Assembly (NCBI RefSeq): GCF_025677645.1
Contig: NZ_CP106879.1
Span: 3,534,001-3,598,000 of the forward strand
Reading direction: 5' to 3'
DNA: 64,000 bases
Source of the DNA: Curtobacterium poinsettiae
Lineage (GTDB): Bacteria > Actinomycetota > Actinomycetes > Actinomycetales > Microbacteriaceae
Part shown: one piece after another, positions 24,064-32,379 of the stretch
How positions within the stretch are numbered: the first letter of the stretch is position 1
How the letters are laid out: the number at the start of each line of letters is the position of its first letter
Made by a program: the position numbers and the translations under genes
The notes under the pieces: generated by a model
The model's database searches: none
What the model saw: the letters and a program-made list of their open reading frames with translations, nothing else
Told to the model about the DNA's origin: nothing

Positions 24064-24747
24064 ATGCCACAGGAAACCATCGCTCGTCGCGTCGACGAGT
24101 TCAACGTCGGCTTCACCGCCCAGATCGGTCCCGAGCTCAGCACCGTCTTCGATCGCGAACAGGCAGACCTCCGTGCCGCCGGGGTCCCCGTCGCGGCGCT
24201 CGGGGAGGGCGACAGCGCGCCAGATGCGGAACTGCTCGACGCGACCGGTTCCGCCACCAGCCTGCGACAGATCCGAGGCGGCGCACCGACCGTGCTCGTG
24301 TTCTACCGCGGCGCCTGGTGCCCGTACTGCAACCTGACCCTCCGCACCTACCAGCAGGAGCTGCTCCCGGCGCTGCAGGACCGGGGCGCGCAGCTCGTCG
24401 CCGTCTCACCGCAGACCCCGGAGGGCACCGAACAGGCGATCGCGAACGGCGAGCTCGCGTTCCCGGTCCTGTCCGACCCGGAGAACGCGCTCGCGGGCCG
24501 GTTCGGCGTCGTGACGGCGCCGAGCACCGAAGCGCGAGCAGCACACGCGCAGCTCGGCTTCGACGTCGCTGACAGCAACGCGGACGGCACCGCGGCGATC
24601 CCGTTCCCGTCCGTCTTCGTCATCGACGAAGACGGTGTCGTGCGGTTCGCGGACGTGCACGTCGACTACACGAGTCGGACCGAGGTCGCGACGGTCCTCG
24701 ACGCCCTCGACTCCCTCGACTCCCTGGAGGTCGAGCGCACCCAGTAG
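24064..24747 (+). CDS. Peroxiredoxin-like thioredoxin-fold protein
   Basis: A 227-residue cytosolic protein of the AhpC/TSA-like superfamily. The active-site stretch is FYRGAWCPYCNLTLRTYQ near residue 82, a CxxC as in peroxiredoxin-like proteins that reduce peroxides via thioredoxin-type chemistry. VSPQTPEG and FPVLSDPENALAGRFGV follow in the normal order. About 60 extra N-terminal residues precede the fold. The ATG follows GGAG. The downstream histidine kinase promoter overlaps its stop codon. Confidence 0.88.
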   Translation: MPQETIARRVDEFNVGFTAQIGPELSTVFDREQADLRAAGVPVAALGEGDSAPDAELLDATGSATSLRQIRGGAPTVLVFYRGAWCPYCNLTLRTYQQELLPALQDRGAQLVAVSPQTPEGTEQAIANGELAFPVLSDPENALAGRFGVVTAPSTEARAAHAQLGFDVADSNADGTAAIPFPSVFVIDEDGVVRFADVHVDYTSRTEVATVLDALDSLDSLEVERTQ

Positions 24748-24750
24748 CGT
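24745..24750 (+). promoter_or_regulatory. -10 hexamer TAGCGT, leaderless start for the histidine kinase
   Basis: TAGCGT ends seven bases before the ATG at 24758. Its first three bases are the stop codon of the upstream peroxiredoxin-like gene. Confidence 0.5.
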
Positions 24751-24757
24751 TTCCTGC

Positions 24758-26032
24758 ATGGGGACGACGGCGGAGTGGTCGCGACTGCCGGTGGGGCGGC
24801 ACGAGTACCGGCAGGACACGGTGCTCGCAGTCGTGCTGGCCGGCGGGCTCGCGGTCACGACGTTCCTGTACGGGTCGGCCGGTACGTACGGTGAGGACCA
24901 GGCCGAGTGGTGGGTCTCGGCACTGATGATCGTCGCGAACGCGGCCCCGATCGCGTTCCGCCGCCGGTTCCCGATGTCGGTGGCCCTCGTCTCGGCGGTG
25001 GCGTTCGCCGCGACGCAGCTGCTCCAGGTGCCCGAGGTCTTCCTCGTCAACTTCACGCTCTTCATCGCGCTGTACACGGTGGGTGCGTGGTGCTCCGACC
25101 GGGTGCGGGCCGAAGCGGTGCGCTGGGTCGTCATCGGCGGGATGTTCGCGTGGCTGTTCGTCGCCATCTCGTTCGGGTGGGCGTCGCCGAACGCGCTGCC
25201 GAACGACACCGACTCCCCCGTGGCGCCCTACGTGGCGATCTCGCTGCTCAACATCGTCATCAACGTGATCTACTTCGGCGCCGCCTGGTACGCCGGCAAC
25301 CGCGCCTGGGCCTCCGCGGTCGCACGGCACCAGCTCGCCGAACGCACCGCCGAACTCGCCGCCGAGCGGGAGCGGTCCGCTGCACAGGCCGTCACGATCG
25401 AGCGGGTCCGGATCGCCCGCGAACTGCACGACGTGGTCGCTCACCACGTCTCGCTGATGGGCGTGCAGGCGGGTGCTGCACGGCGCGTGATCGACCGCGA
25501 CCCGGCTCAGGCCACCGCTTCGCTCGGGGTGGTCGAGGAGAGCGCCCGCACCGCGGTGGAGGAACTCCGGCGGATGCTCGGCACCCTGCGCTCCGACGAC
25601 GACGCGGACGGCCTCGGGACACCGCATGGCGACGGTCCGAGCACCGAGGGCATCACGCGGATCGCCGAACTGGCCGAGTCCGCCCGGGTGGCGGGCCACC
25701 CCGCCGAGTACGTCGTCGTGGGCGACGAGCGCCCGGTGCCGCCGACGGTGGCCGCGGTGGCGTACCGGATCGTGCAGGAAGCGGTGACGAACATCCTCAA
25801 GCACGCCGGACCGACCGCCCGCGCCGACGTCCGGCTGCGGTACCTGGACGACGGCGTCGAGGTGGAGGTCACGGACGACGGGCTCGGTGCCCGTGCCGCC
25901 CGGAGCACCTCCGGCAGCGGCCTCGGACACGTCGGGATGCGGGAACGCGTCGCCGCCGTGGACGGACGGATCGAGATCGGGCCACGAGTCCGAGGAGGCT
26001 ACCTGGTGCGGGCATGGCTGCCGACGACGTGA
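24758..26032 (+). CDS. NarL-type sensor histidine kinase
   Basis: A 424-residue membrane kinase with about five or six transmembrane helices in residues 20-185, a HisKA_3 dimerisation domain with the phospho-His in IARELHDVVAHHVSLMG near 225, and a C-terminal HATPase domain (YRIVQEAVTNILKHAG, then SGLGHVGMRERV). It phosphorylates the response regulator encoded next. The input signal is unknown. An ABC exporter follows the pair, often the target of such systems. Confidence 0.92.
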   Translation: MGTTAEWSRLPVGRHEYRQDTVLAVVLAGGLAVTTFLYGSAGTYGEDQAEWWVSALMIVANAAPIAFRRRFPMSVALVSAVAFAATQLLQVPEVFLVNFTLFIALYTVGAWCSDRVRAEAVRWVVIGGMFAWLFVAISFGWASPNALPNDTDSPVAPYVAISLLNIVINVIYFGAAWYAGNRAWASAVARHQLAERTAELAAERERSAAQAVTIERVRIARELHDVVAHHVSLMGVQAGAARRVIDRDPAQATASLGVVEESARTAVEELRRMLGTLRSDDDADGLGTPHGDGPSTEGITRIAELAESARVAGHPAEYVVVGDERPVPPTVAAVAYRIVQEAVTNILKHAGPTARADVRLRYLDDGVEVEVTDDGLGARAARSTSGSGLGHVGMRERVAAVDGRIEIGPRVRGGYLVRAWLPTT

Positions 26033-26754
26033 ACGCGACGACCGACCTGACCATGGTGCTGGTCGACGACCAGGAGCTCGTCCGCGCCGGGTTCCGCGTG
26101 ATCCTGGAGTCCGAGCCCGGGTTCCGGGTCGTCGGCGAGGCCGCGGACGGCGCAGGGGCGGTCGAGGCCGTGCAGCAGCTCCGTCCGGACGTGGTCTGCC
26201 TCGACGTGCAGATGCCCGGCGTCGACGGACTCGAGGCGGCACGACGGATCGCGGCACTGCCGGACCCACCGGCGGTGCTCATCCTCACCACGTTCGACAG
26301 CGACGACGCGCTGTTCCAAGCGCTCGAGGCGGGGGCGAGCGGGTTCCTGCTGAAGAACGCCTCCCCCGAGCGGCTGATCGACGCGGTGCGGACCGTCGCC
26401 GCCGGGGACGCCCTGCTCGCGCCGGACGTCACGCGCCGGGTGATCAGCCGGGCGACGGCGTCCGCTGCGGCCCAGCCCTCGGCGACCACCACCGCGACGA
26501 CTGCGACGACTGCGACGACCGACACGACGACCACGACGGGCGACGACGCACTCGCCGCGGCCGGGCTCACCGAGCGGGAGACCGAGGTGCTGCGACTGCT
26601 CGCCCGCGGCCTGAGCAACGCGGAGATCGCCGCCGAGCTCTACGTCGGGGACGCCACCGTGAAGACCCACGTGTCGAACGTGCTCCAGAAACTCGCACTG
26701 CGCGACCGGATCCAGGCCGTCGTCTGGGCGTTCGAGCACGGCGTCGCCGGCTGA
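26014..26754 (+). CDS. NarL/LuxR-type response regulator
   Basis: A 246-residue regulator with a receiver domain (MVLVDDQELVRAGFRV; phospho-Asp in VVCLDVQMPG near residue 67; Lys in FLLKNASPERL) and a LuxR helix-turn-helix (LTERETEVLRLLARGLSNAEIA) near 190. Between them is an unusually long Thr/Ala linker (TTTATTATTATTDTTTTTG) encoded by ACG-rich repeats. ATG 26014 overlaps the kinase gene by 19 bases; GTG 26029, with a GTGA overlap, is equally possible. It probably controls the ABC genes downstream. Confidence 0.9.
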   Translation: MAADDVNATTDLTMVLVDDQELVRAGFRVILESEPGFRVVGEAADGAGAVEAVQQLRPDVVCLDVQMPGVDGLEAARRIAALPDPPAVLILTTFDSDDALFQALEAGASGFLLKNASPERLIDAVRTVAAGDALLAPDVTRRVISRATASAAAQPSATTTATTATTATTDTTTTTGDDALAAAGLTERETEVLRLLARGLSNAEIAAELYVGDATVKTHVSNVLQKLALRDRIQAVVWAFEHGVAG

Positions 26755-26900
26755 CCGAACCGGACCGACGCGCGCTCCTCCCCCACGTGGTGGAGCCGAC
26801 CATCCACCGAAGTCCCGCCTGGCGGCGGAGGCGGGGCGTGCCTCCCGGCCAATAGCGTCGGACGCAGCGACGACCAGCGTCGCGACGAAGGGGAACGAAC

Positions 26901-27782
26901 ATGCTCACCATCGAAGGGGTGACCAAGCACTTCGGCGACCGCCGCGTGCTCGACGACGTGGGGTTCACGGTCGGCAGCGGCCGCCTCACCGGCTTCGTCG
27001 GCGGCAACGGTGCCGGCAAGACCACCACCATGCGCATCATGCTCGGCGTGCTCCAGGCCGACGCCGGCTCGGTCTCGATCGACGGCACCGCGGTCCGTCC
27101 CGCCGACCGCCGCCGCTTCGGCTACATGCCCGAGGAACGCGGCCTGTACCCGAAGATGCCGGTGGCCGAGCAGATCACCTACCTGGCCCGGCTGCACGGT
27201 GTCGACAAGCGCGCCGCGACGACCCGCACCGGCGAGCTGCTCGAACGCCTCGAACTCACCGCGCACGCCGGCGACCCCGTCGAGAAGCTCTCGCTCGGCA
27301 ACCAGCAGCGCGTGCAGATCGCGGCGGCGCTGGCACACGACCCCGAGGTGCTCGTGCTCGACGAGCCGTTCTCGGGCCTCGACCCGATGGCCGTCGACAC
27401 GGTGCTCGGCGTCCTGCGCGAAACCGCGGCCCGGGGCGTCCCGGTGCTGTTCTCGAGCCACCAGCTCGACGTGGTCGAGCGGCTGTGCGACGACGTCGTC
27501 GTGATCGCCGGTGGCACGATCCGCGCCGCCGGTCCGCAGGAGGAGCTCCGCAAGCAGGCCGGCCCGGCAGCGTGGGAGCTGCTCGTCGACGGGGACGTCG
27601 CCTGGCTCCGCGACGAGCCGGGTGTGGCCGTGCGGGAGTTCGACGGCGGGTACGCGGTCTTCGAGGCCGATGCCACCACCGCCCAGCGTGTCCTGCAGCG
27701 TGCCGTCCAGCACGGCACCGTCGGGTCGTTCTCGCCGCGGGTGCCGCGGCTCAGCGAGGTCTTCCGGGAGGTCGTCCGATGA
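26901..27782 (+). CDS. ABC transporter ATP-binding protein (NatA-like)
   Basis: A 293-residue ATPase with Walker A GGNGAGKTTT near residue 34, a Q-loop region, the signature KLSLGNQQRVQIAAAL (LSLGN variant) near 135, Walker B EVLVLDEPFSGLDP and the switch His in SSHQLD. The C-terminal 80 residues match the DUF4162 tail of NatA-type exporters. It pairs with the permease encoded next (ATGA overlap). The ATG follows AAGGGGAACG. Substrates of the family include Na+, peptides and antibiotics; none is indicated here. Confidence 0.9.
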   Translation: MLTIEGVTKHFGDRRVLDDVGFTVGSGRLTGFVGGNGAGKTTTMRIMLGVLQADAGSVSIDGTAVRPADRRRFGYMPEERGLYPKMPVAEQITYLARLHGVDKRAATTRTGELLERLELTAHAGDPVEKLSLGNQQRVQIAAALAHDPEVLVLDEPFSGLDPMAVDTVLGVLRETAARGVPVLFSSHQLDVVERLCDDVVVIAGGTIRAAGPQEELRKQAGPAAWELLVDGDVAWLRDEPGVAVREFDGGYAVFEADATTAQRVLQRAVQHGTVGSFSPRVPRLSEVFREVVR

Positions 27783-28855
27783 ACAACTCCTTCGTGCAGG
27801 CCGTGCGGCTCGTCTCCGCACGTGAGATCCAGGCACGCATCCGCAGCAAGGCCTTCGTCGTCTCGGCGCTCATCCTGATCGGCATGGTCGTCGCGTCGAT
27901 CGTCGTCGGCGGGGTCGTGAGCAAGGCCACCGCCGACGACACCACCCCGGTCGCCGTCGTCGACGGCGTCTCGCTGCCGACCACCAGTGGGCTCGACGTC
28001 ACGGAGTCGGCATCGGTCGACGACGCCGAACGGCTCGTGACCAAGGGCGACGTCGACGCGGCGATCGTGCCGTCGGACGACCCGCTCGGCTACGAGGTCG
28101 TCGGACTCGACGAGGCACCGTCCGAGGTCGTCTCGGCGTTGAGCGTCGCCCCGCGGATCGAGCTGCTCGACCCGGACGCGTTGCCCGGTGGCCTGGTCTA
28201 CCTCATCGCCATCGCGTTCGGCGTCGTGTACTTCGCGTCGGCGGTCACGTTCGGCCAGTCGATCGCGCAGAGCGTCGTCGAGGAGAAGTCGACACGGGTG
28301 GTCGAGATCCTGATGTCCGCGATCCCGGCCAGGGCGCTGCTCGCGGGCAAGGTCCTCGGCAACAGCATCATGGCCTTCGCCCAGATCGTCGCGGTGGCCG
28401 TCGCCGCCATCGTCACGTTGGCGGTGACCGGGCAGGACAACATGTTCGCGATGCTCGGCCCGAGCATCCTGTGGTTCATCGGCTTCTTCGCGATCGGGTT
28501 CGTGCTCCTCGCGTCGCTGTTCGCCGCGGCGGCCGTGCTGGTGTCACGCCAGGAGGACGTCGGCAGCGTCACCACCCCGGTGATGATGCTCGTGATGATC
28601 CCGTACTTCCTGATCATCGTCGCGTACGACAACCCGACGATCCTCGGCATCATGTCCTACGTGCCGTTCAGCGCCCCGATCGGCATGCCGATGCGGATCT
28701 TCCTGGGGACGGCCGAGTGGTGGGAGCCGATCCTGTCGCTCGTCATCGTCGCCGCCTCGGTCGTCGCGGTCGTGGTCATCGGCGCCCGCGTCTACGAGAA
28801 CGCACTGCTCCGCACCGGCAGTCGCGTGAAGCTGTCGGAGGCACTGCGCGGCTGA
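27779..28855 (+). CDS. ABC-2 type exporter permease (NatB-like)
   Basis: A 358-residue permease with one N-terminal helix, an extracytoplasmic domain (about 50-135), and five or six C-terminal helices containing VVEEKSTRVVEILMSAIPARALLAGKVLGN, the conserved ABC-2/NatB coupling region. It forms an export complex with the upstream ATPase. The start overlaps the ATPase stop by four bases. Confidence 0.9.
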   Translation: MNNSFVQAVRLVSAREIQARIRSKAFVVSALILIGMVVASIVVGGVVSKATADDTTPVAVVDGVSLPTTSGLDVTESASVDDAERLVTKGDVDAAIVPSDDPLGYEVVGLDEAPSEVVSALSVAPRIELLDPDALPGGLVYLIAIAFGVVYFASAVTFGQSIAQSVVEEKSTRVVEILMSAIPARALLAGKVLGNSIMAFAQIVAVAVAAIVTLAVTGQDNMFAMLGPSILWFIGFFAIGFVLLASLFAAAAVLVSRQEDVGSVTTPVMMLVMIPYFLIIVAYDNPTILGIMSYVPFSAPIGMPMRIFLGTAEWWEPILSLVIVAASVVAVVVIGARVYENALLRTGSRVKLSEALRG

Positions 28856-28894
28856 CGCCGCAGCCCCGGCGGGTCCGGCCGGGAGGCCCGCCCC

Positions 28895-28916
28895 ACGTGA
28901 GCAGATCCGCTCACGT
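28895..28916. terminator. Hairpin between convergent genes
   Basis: ACGTGAGC (28895-28902) and GCTCACGT (28909-28916) form an 8-bp stem with a six-base loop. It is flanked by GGGAGGCCCG and CGGGCCTTCC, a decayed outer GGAGGC-family stem. It lies between the permease (+) and the XRE gene (-). Confidence 0.6.
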
Positions 28917-28934
28917 CGGCCGGGCCTTCCGTCG

Positions 28935-29165
28935 TCAGTCCGTGCGCACCGAGAACACGTCGCCCGGTTGGCAGCCGAGCACCTCGCACAGCCGGGTGAG
29001 GGTCGAGAACCGGATCGCGCGTGCTCGGTTGTTCTTGAGCACCGAGAGGTTCACGACGGTCACTCCGACGCGGTCGGCGAGCTCGGTCAGGGTCATCCCC
29101 CGCTCGGCCAGCAGGTCGTCGAGGTGGCAGACGACGGCGTGGCCGTCCTCCTGTTCCGGGGGCAT
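28935..29165 (-). CDS. Small Cro/C1-type HTH regulator (YozG-like)
   Basis: A 76-residue DNA-binding protein that is almost entirely an XRE helix-turn-helix (LLAERGMTLTELADRVGVTVVNLSVLKN). The YozG-type family pairs with DUF2975 membrane proteins, as here: its ATG shares one base with the stop of the DUF2975 gene (TGATG). It probably represses its own operon at the palindrome at 29805-29819. Confidence 0.88.
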   Translation of the reverse strand: MPPEQEDGHAVVCHLDDLLAERGMTLTELADRVGVTVVNLSVLKNNRARAIRFSTLTRLCEVLGCQPGDVFSVRTD

Positions 29166-29776
29166 CAGACCAGCCCGGCTTGGTCCCGCACCATCCGCTG
29201 CGAGGCGGTGAGCGCGAACCGGAAGCAGATGACGACGAGCAGGCCGAGGTACACCGGCAGGAACTGGTGGTCGACCACCGGGGTCGGCAGGTACCCGTCC
29301 CACCCGAGGCCCGACACCACCCAGTTCCACCCCATCCGGCGGACGAACGACGGCAGGAACCCGGCCACCAGCACCGCGCCGGCGAGCCAGTCGAGGATCC
29401 GGGTGGTCGAGCGGTCGAAGAGCCCTCCTCGTGAGATCTTCCAGGCCACCGCCGCGACCAGGGCGATGAGGGCGCTGACGAGCAGGACCTCGAGGGCGTC
29501 GCCGACGCGGATGTACCCGATCGCACCGCCCGGCACGTCGGCGACCGGTGCCCGGAGCACGAGCTGGTCGGAGGTGACGGTCGCGCCTCCGGGCGGCTGC
29601 GGGACGTCGGCGGTCGCGCGCATCCGGATCGGCACCGCGACCGTGCCCGAGGTGATCGAGCGGACGAGCTGGTCGACGTACCGCCACACCACGAAGACGA
29701 TGCCGATCGCGCACGAGACGACGTAGGCCAGGTAGGAGTTCCGCCCGCGGGGCGGTTCGTAGACGGGTGTGGTCAT
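29165..29776 (-). CDS. DUF2975 family membrane protein
   Basis: A 203-residue protein with four predicted transmembrane helices (about 16-35, 95-115, 130-150 and 172-190) and an extracytoplasmic segment between the first two. Size, helix pattern and linkage to a small XRE gene match DUF2975. Function is unknown. The ATG follows AGGGGAAG. Confidence 0.8.
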   Translation of the reverse strand: MTTPVYEPPRGRNSYLAYVVSCAIGIVFVVWRYVDQLVRSITSGTVAVPIRMRATADVPQPPGGATVTSDQLVLRAPVADVPGGAIGYIRVGDALEVLLVSALIALVAAVAWKISRGGLFDRSTTRILDWLAGAVLVAGFLPSFVRRMGWNWVVSGLGWDGYLPTPVVDHQFLPVYLGLLVVICFRFALTASQRMVRDQAGLV

Positions 29777-29793
29777 GGTTGCTTCCCCTGTCG

Positions 29794-29822
29794 ATCATCG
29801 ATACCATCGAATTTCGATGCAA
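29794..29822 (-). promoter_or_regulatory. Promoter of the DUF2975-XRE operon with an internal palindrome
   Basis: On the minus strand TTGCAT (29817-29822), a 17-base spacer and GATGAT (29794-29799) form a promoter. The perfect 15-base palindrome CATCGAATTTCGATG (29805-29819) fills the spacer, and further ATCG repeats surround it. A repressor there would occlude polymerase; the small XRE protein is the obvious candidate. Confidence 0.6.
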
Positions 29823-29853
29823 CGATAAACGATAGGTCCAGTGCCGGCAACCC

Positions 29854-30885
29854 CTAGAGCAGACCGAAGGCCGCCTGCATGCCGAGGCTCGTCCCCGCCA
29901 CCAGGACCCAGAGCGCGATCCCGAGCAGCATCGGTCGGAACCCGGCTCGTCGGAGCGCGGCGAAGTCCGTGGAGCATCCGATCGCGGCGAGCGCCACCGT
30001 GATGAGGAACGAGGCGGCCGTCGCGAACCCCGGCGCCACGGACGCGGGCAGGACCCCGACCGTCCGGAGCAGCACCACCACGAGGAACCCGATCAGGAAC
30101 CACGGCACCAGCCGGAACACACGGATTCCCCGACCCGTCCCCGAGGCGGGGGCGAGCTGCTCGCGTGAGGCGCGGCGGGCCTCCAGTCCGGCGAGCCCGA
30201 TGACGATCGGGATGATCATCAGGGTGCGCACCAGCTTCACGACGACCGCGGTGTCGGTCGCCTGGCGGCCGTAGACCGTCGCGGTGGCGACGACGGACGA
30301 CGTGTCGTTCACGGCGGTGCCCGCGAAGACGCCGAAGGCGTGCTGGCTGAGGCCCAGGGCGTGCCCGAGCAGCGGGAAGGCGAAGACGGCCGCGATGTTG
30401 CAGAGGAAGATCGTCGACATCGCGTAGGCGACGTCCGCACTGACCGCACCGATGACGGGTGTCACGGCGGCGATCGCCGAGGCACCGCAGATGCCGGTCC
30501 CGACACCGATCAGGGTGCGGAGTGCACCCGAGACCCGGAGCAGTCGACCGATCCCCCAAGCGGCCACCAGGCAGACGACGAGCGTCGCGAGCATCACCGG
30601 CAGGGTCTCACCGCCGATGCGCAGGACCTCGCCGATGGACAGCTGCGCGCCGAGCAGGACCACGGCGAACTGCAGGACCCGGCTCGACGAGAACTTCACG
30701 CCGGGAGCCAGCGCGGCGAGTGTGCCACCGGTGCGACGTCGGACGAGCCACCCCACGACGGCACCGATCAGGACGGCGGGGACGGGGCCGCCGACCACCG
30801 GGACGACCCGGCCGACGAGGGTGGCGACGATGCCGATCGCCACGGCGAGGGCGACACCGGGTGCGGCGGCACGGACGGACTGCAT
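29854..30885 (-). CDS. YeiH family putative sulfate exporter
   Basis: A 343-residue, about ten-helix membrane protein of the PF03601 family. It shows GTGICGASAIAAVTPVI and FAGTAVNDTSSVVATATVYG, the two conserved half-repeat motifs. The family is annotated as putative sulfate exporters on limited evidence. No sulphur genes are nearby. It appears leaderless (CATGCT six bases upstream). Confidence 0.88.
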   Translation of the reverse strand: MQSVRAAAPGVALAVAIGIVATLVGRVVPVVGGPVPAVLIGAVVGWLVRRRTGGTLAALAPGVKFSSSRVLQFAVVLLGAQLSIGEVLRIGGETLPVMLATLVVCLVAAWGIGRLLRVSGALRTLIGVGTGICGASAIAAVTPVIGAVSADVAYAMSTIFLCNIAAVFAFPLLGHALGLSQHAFGVFAGTAVNDTSSVVATATVYGRQATDTAVVVKLVRTLMIIPIVIGLAGLEARRASREQLAPASGTGRGIRVFRLVPWFLIGFLVVVLLRTVGVLPASVAPGFATAASFLITVALAAIGCSTDFAALRRAGFRPMLLGIALWVLVAGTSLGMQAAFGLL

Positions 30886-30891
30886 GAAGAC

Positions 30892-30897
30892 AGCATG
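30892..30897 (-). promoter_or_regulatory. -10 hexamer CATGCT, leaderless start for the YeiH gene
   Basis: CATGCT on the minus strand ends six bases before the ATG at 30885. Confidence 0.4.
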
Positions 30898-30929
30898 TCG
30901 CGCCCGCGGACGATCCGTGCCGTGACGGG

Positions 30930-30935
30930 CATGAT
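30930..30935 (+). promoter_or_regulatory. -10 hexamer CATGAT, leaderless start for the first tandem paralogue
   Basis: CATGAT ends six bases before the GTG at 30942, the same arrangement as before the AraC-type gene at 9014. Confidence 0.45.
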
Positions 30936-30941
30936 GGCACG

Positions 30942-31625
30942 GTGGAGTACTCGGGGGAACGGTGGGTGCAGCGGCTGCGCGACGGGGAGATGCCGAAGCG
31001 GTGGCCGTTCTTGCTCGGGGTGGCGATCGTGACCGTGGCCGGCGGCACCGGGGTCGTGTTCTCGATCACGCACCTCGACGTCTTCCTGCACTCGGAGGCA
31101 CGCCGTCCGTTCGCCCTGCCGCTGTTCTCGGTGGTCCTGCTCGTGCTCGGCCCCGTCGCGGCAGTCCTGTCGCGGATGCGCGGCCGGAGTGACCGACAGA
31201 TCCTCGCGCACATCCGTCGGCACGGCACGACGCCGCGCTTCCACCTGCCGGTCCTGCGCACGGGCGAGTACACCCTCGACGACTTCCCGGAGCCGAGACC
31301 CGAGATGTGGACGGTCGATGCCGCCGGTCTGCACGCGTGGTCGCCGGAGCGGGAGACTCCGGTGTTCGACCTGGCGTGGCGTGCTGTCGGTTCGTTCGAA
31401 CTCGCCTCGGCTGAGGTCCGTGGGCAGCGGGCGGACACCGGCATCTGGATCATCACCGAGTCCGTCGGACGGTTCGCCGTGCAGCCGCGGCCAGCGATCG
31501 GACGGCCCTTCGGAGCCAGCGCGACGAAGATCCACATCGTGTTGCAGGTGCTCCGGTCACTGCACCGGGAACTCGGGTCCCAGCAGGACGCCGGGCGTCC
31601 TGGTCGGACACGGACCGAGCGATGA
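30942..31625 (+). CDS. Unknown two-helix membrane protein, tandem paralogue 1
   Basis: A 227-residue protein with a conserved N-terminal WVQRLRDGEMPKR, two transmembrane helices (about 23-45 and 60-80), then a cytosolic domain with PRFHLPVLRTGEYTLDDFPEPRPEMW. I do not recognise the family. The next gene is a clear paralogue overlapping by four bases; the two share a nearly identical stretch of about 40 bases at the 5' end, so the duplication is fairly recent. Confidence 0.75.
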   Translation: MEYSGERWVQRLRDGEMPKRWPFLLGVAIVTVAGGTGVVFSITHLDVFLHSEARRPFALPLFSVVLLVLGPVAAVLSRMRGRSDRQILAHIRRHGTTPRFHLPVLRTGEYTLDDFPEPRPEMWTVDAAGLHAWSPERETPVFDLAWRAVGSFELASAEVRGQRADTGIWIITESVGRFAVQPRPAIGRPFGASATKIHIVLQVLRSLHRELGSQQDAGRPGRTRTER

Positions 31626-32287
31626 GCCCGGCGGATGAGCCGTGGGTGCAACGGCTGCGCGACGGGGAGATGCCGAAGCGGGGGCCGGTGCTGCTCGCAG
31701 CCGTCGTCACCACGGCGGTGGGGGTCGCCGCACTGGTCGCCGAGTTCGCGTTCCCGGACTTCCTGCGCGGCATCGACAACGCGCGGACACAGGGGTCGTT
31801 CGTGCTGTGGCCGATGCTGGTCGCCGGGTTCGGGGTGCTGCTGGCCGTGTCGACACTGTCCGCCGGGCGAGGCGACCGCCGGACGCTCGCGCACATCCGA
31901 GCGGGGCGGGCACCCCGATTCCACCTGCCCGTGCTGACGTCCGGCCTGCGCACCTCCGACGACTTCCCGAAGCCCCGCCCCGAGGTCTGGACCGTCGACG
32001 AGTTCGGCCTGCACGCGTGGGCACCGTCACGGGACGCGCCGGTGTTCGACCTGCCGTGGGCGCGCATCCGGCGGTTCTCCGTCGCGACGAGGGAATCCCG
32101 CGGTCAGCGCGCCGACTTCGGCGTCTGGATCAGCACGACCGACGGTGACGACGTGGTCGTGCAGCCGCGGTCGGCCCTCGGACGTGGGTTCGAGGCCGGA
32201 CCGGACAAGCTCGCCACCCTCGTGCGGGTCCTCCGCACCCTGCAACGAGAGCTCGGCGTGGCCCCTGCGAGGGCCGACCGTCACTGA
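31622..32287 (+). CDS. Unknown two-helix membrane protein, tandem paralogue 2
   Basis: A 221-residue paralogue of the preceding protein: WVQRLRDGEMPKR, two transmembrane helices, then PRFHLPVLTSGLRTSDDFPKPRPEVWTVDEFGLHAW. The soluble domain keeps the order seen in paralogue 1 (GQRAD.G.WI, VQPR.A.GR.F), so both copies are probably functional and may form a heteromer. The ATG overlaps the upstream stop. Confidence 0.75.
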   Translation: MSPADEPWVQRLRDGEMPKRGPVLLAAVVTTAVGVAALVAEFAFPDFLRGIDNARTQGSFVLWPMLVAGFGVLLAVSTLSAGRGDRRTLAHIRAGRAPRFHLPVLTSGLRTSDDFPKPRPEVWTVDEFGLHAWAPSRDAPVFDLPWARIRRFSVATRESRGQRADFGVWISTTDGDDVVVQPRSALGRGFEAGPDKLATLVRVLRTLQRELGVAPARADRH

Positions 32288-32367
32288 GCGGGCGGGGTGT
32301 CTCCCGTCATCTCGACGCGGCCGGTCTCGTCGTTCCAGGTGAGGGTTGCGATGGTGCGGCGTGCTGC

Positions 32368-32373
32368 GACACT
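32368..32373 (+). promoter_or_regulatory. Weak -10 hexamer GACACT, possible leaderless start
   Basis: GACACT ends six bases before the ATG at 32380. It matches only A2 and T6 of the consensus but keeps the spacing seen elsewhere in the window. Confidence 0.3.
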
Positions 32374-32379
32374 GCTCCC

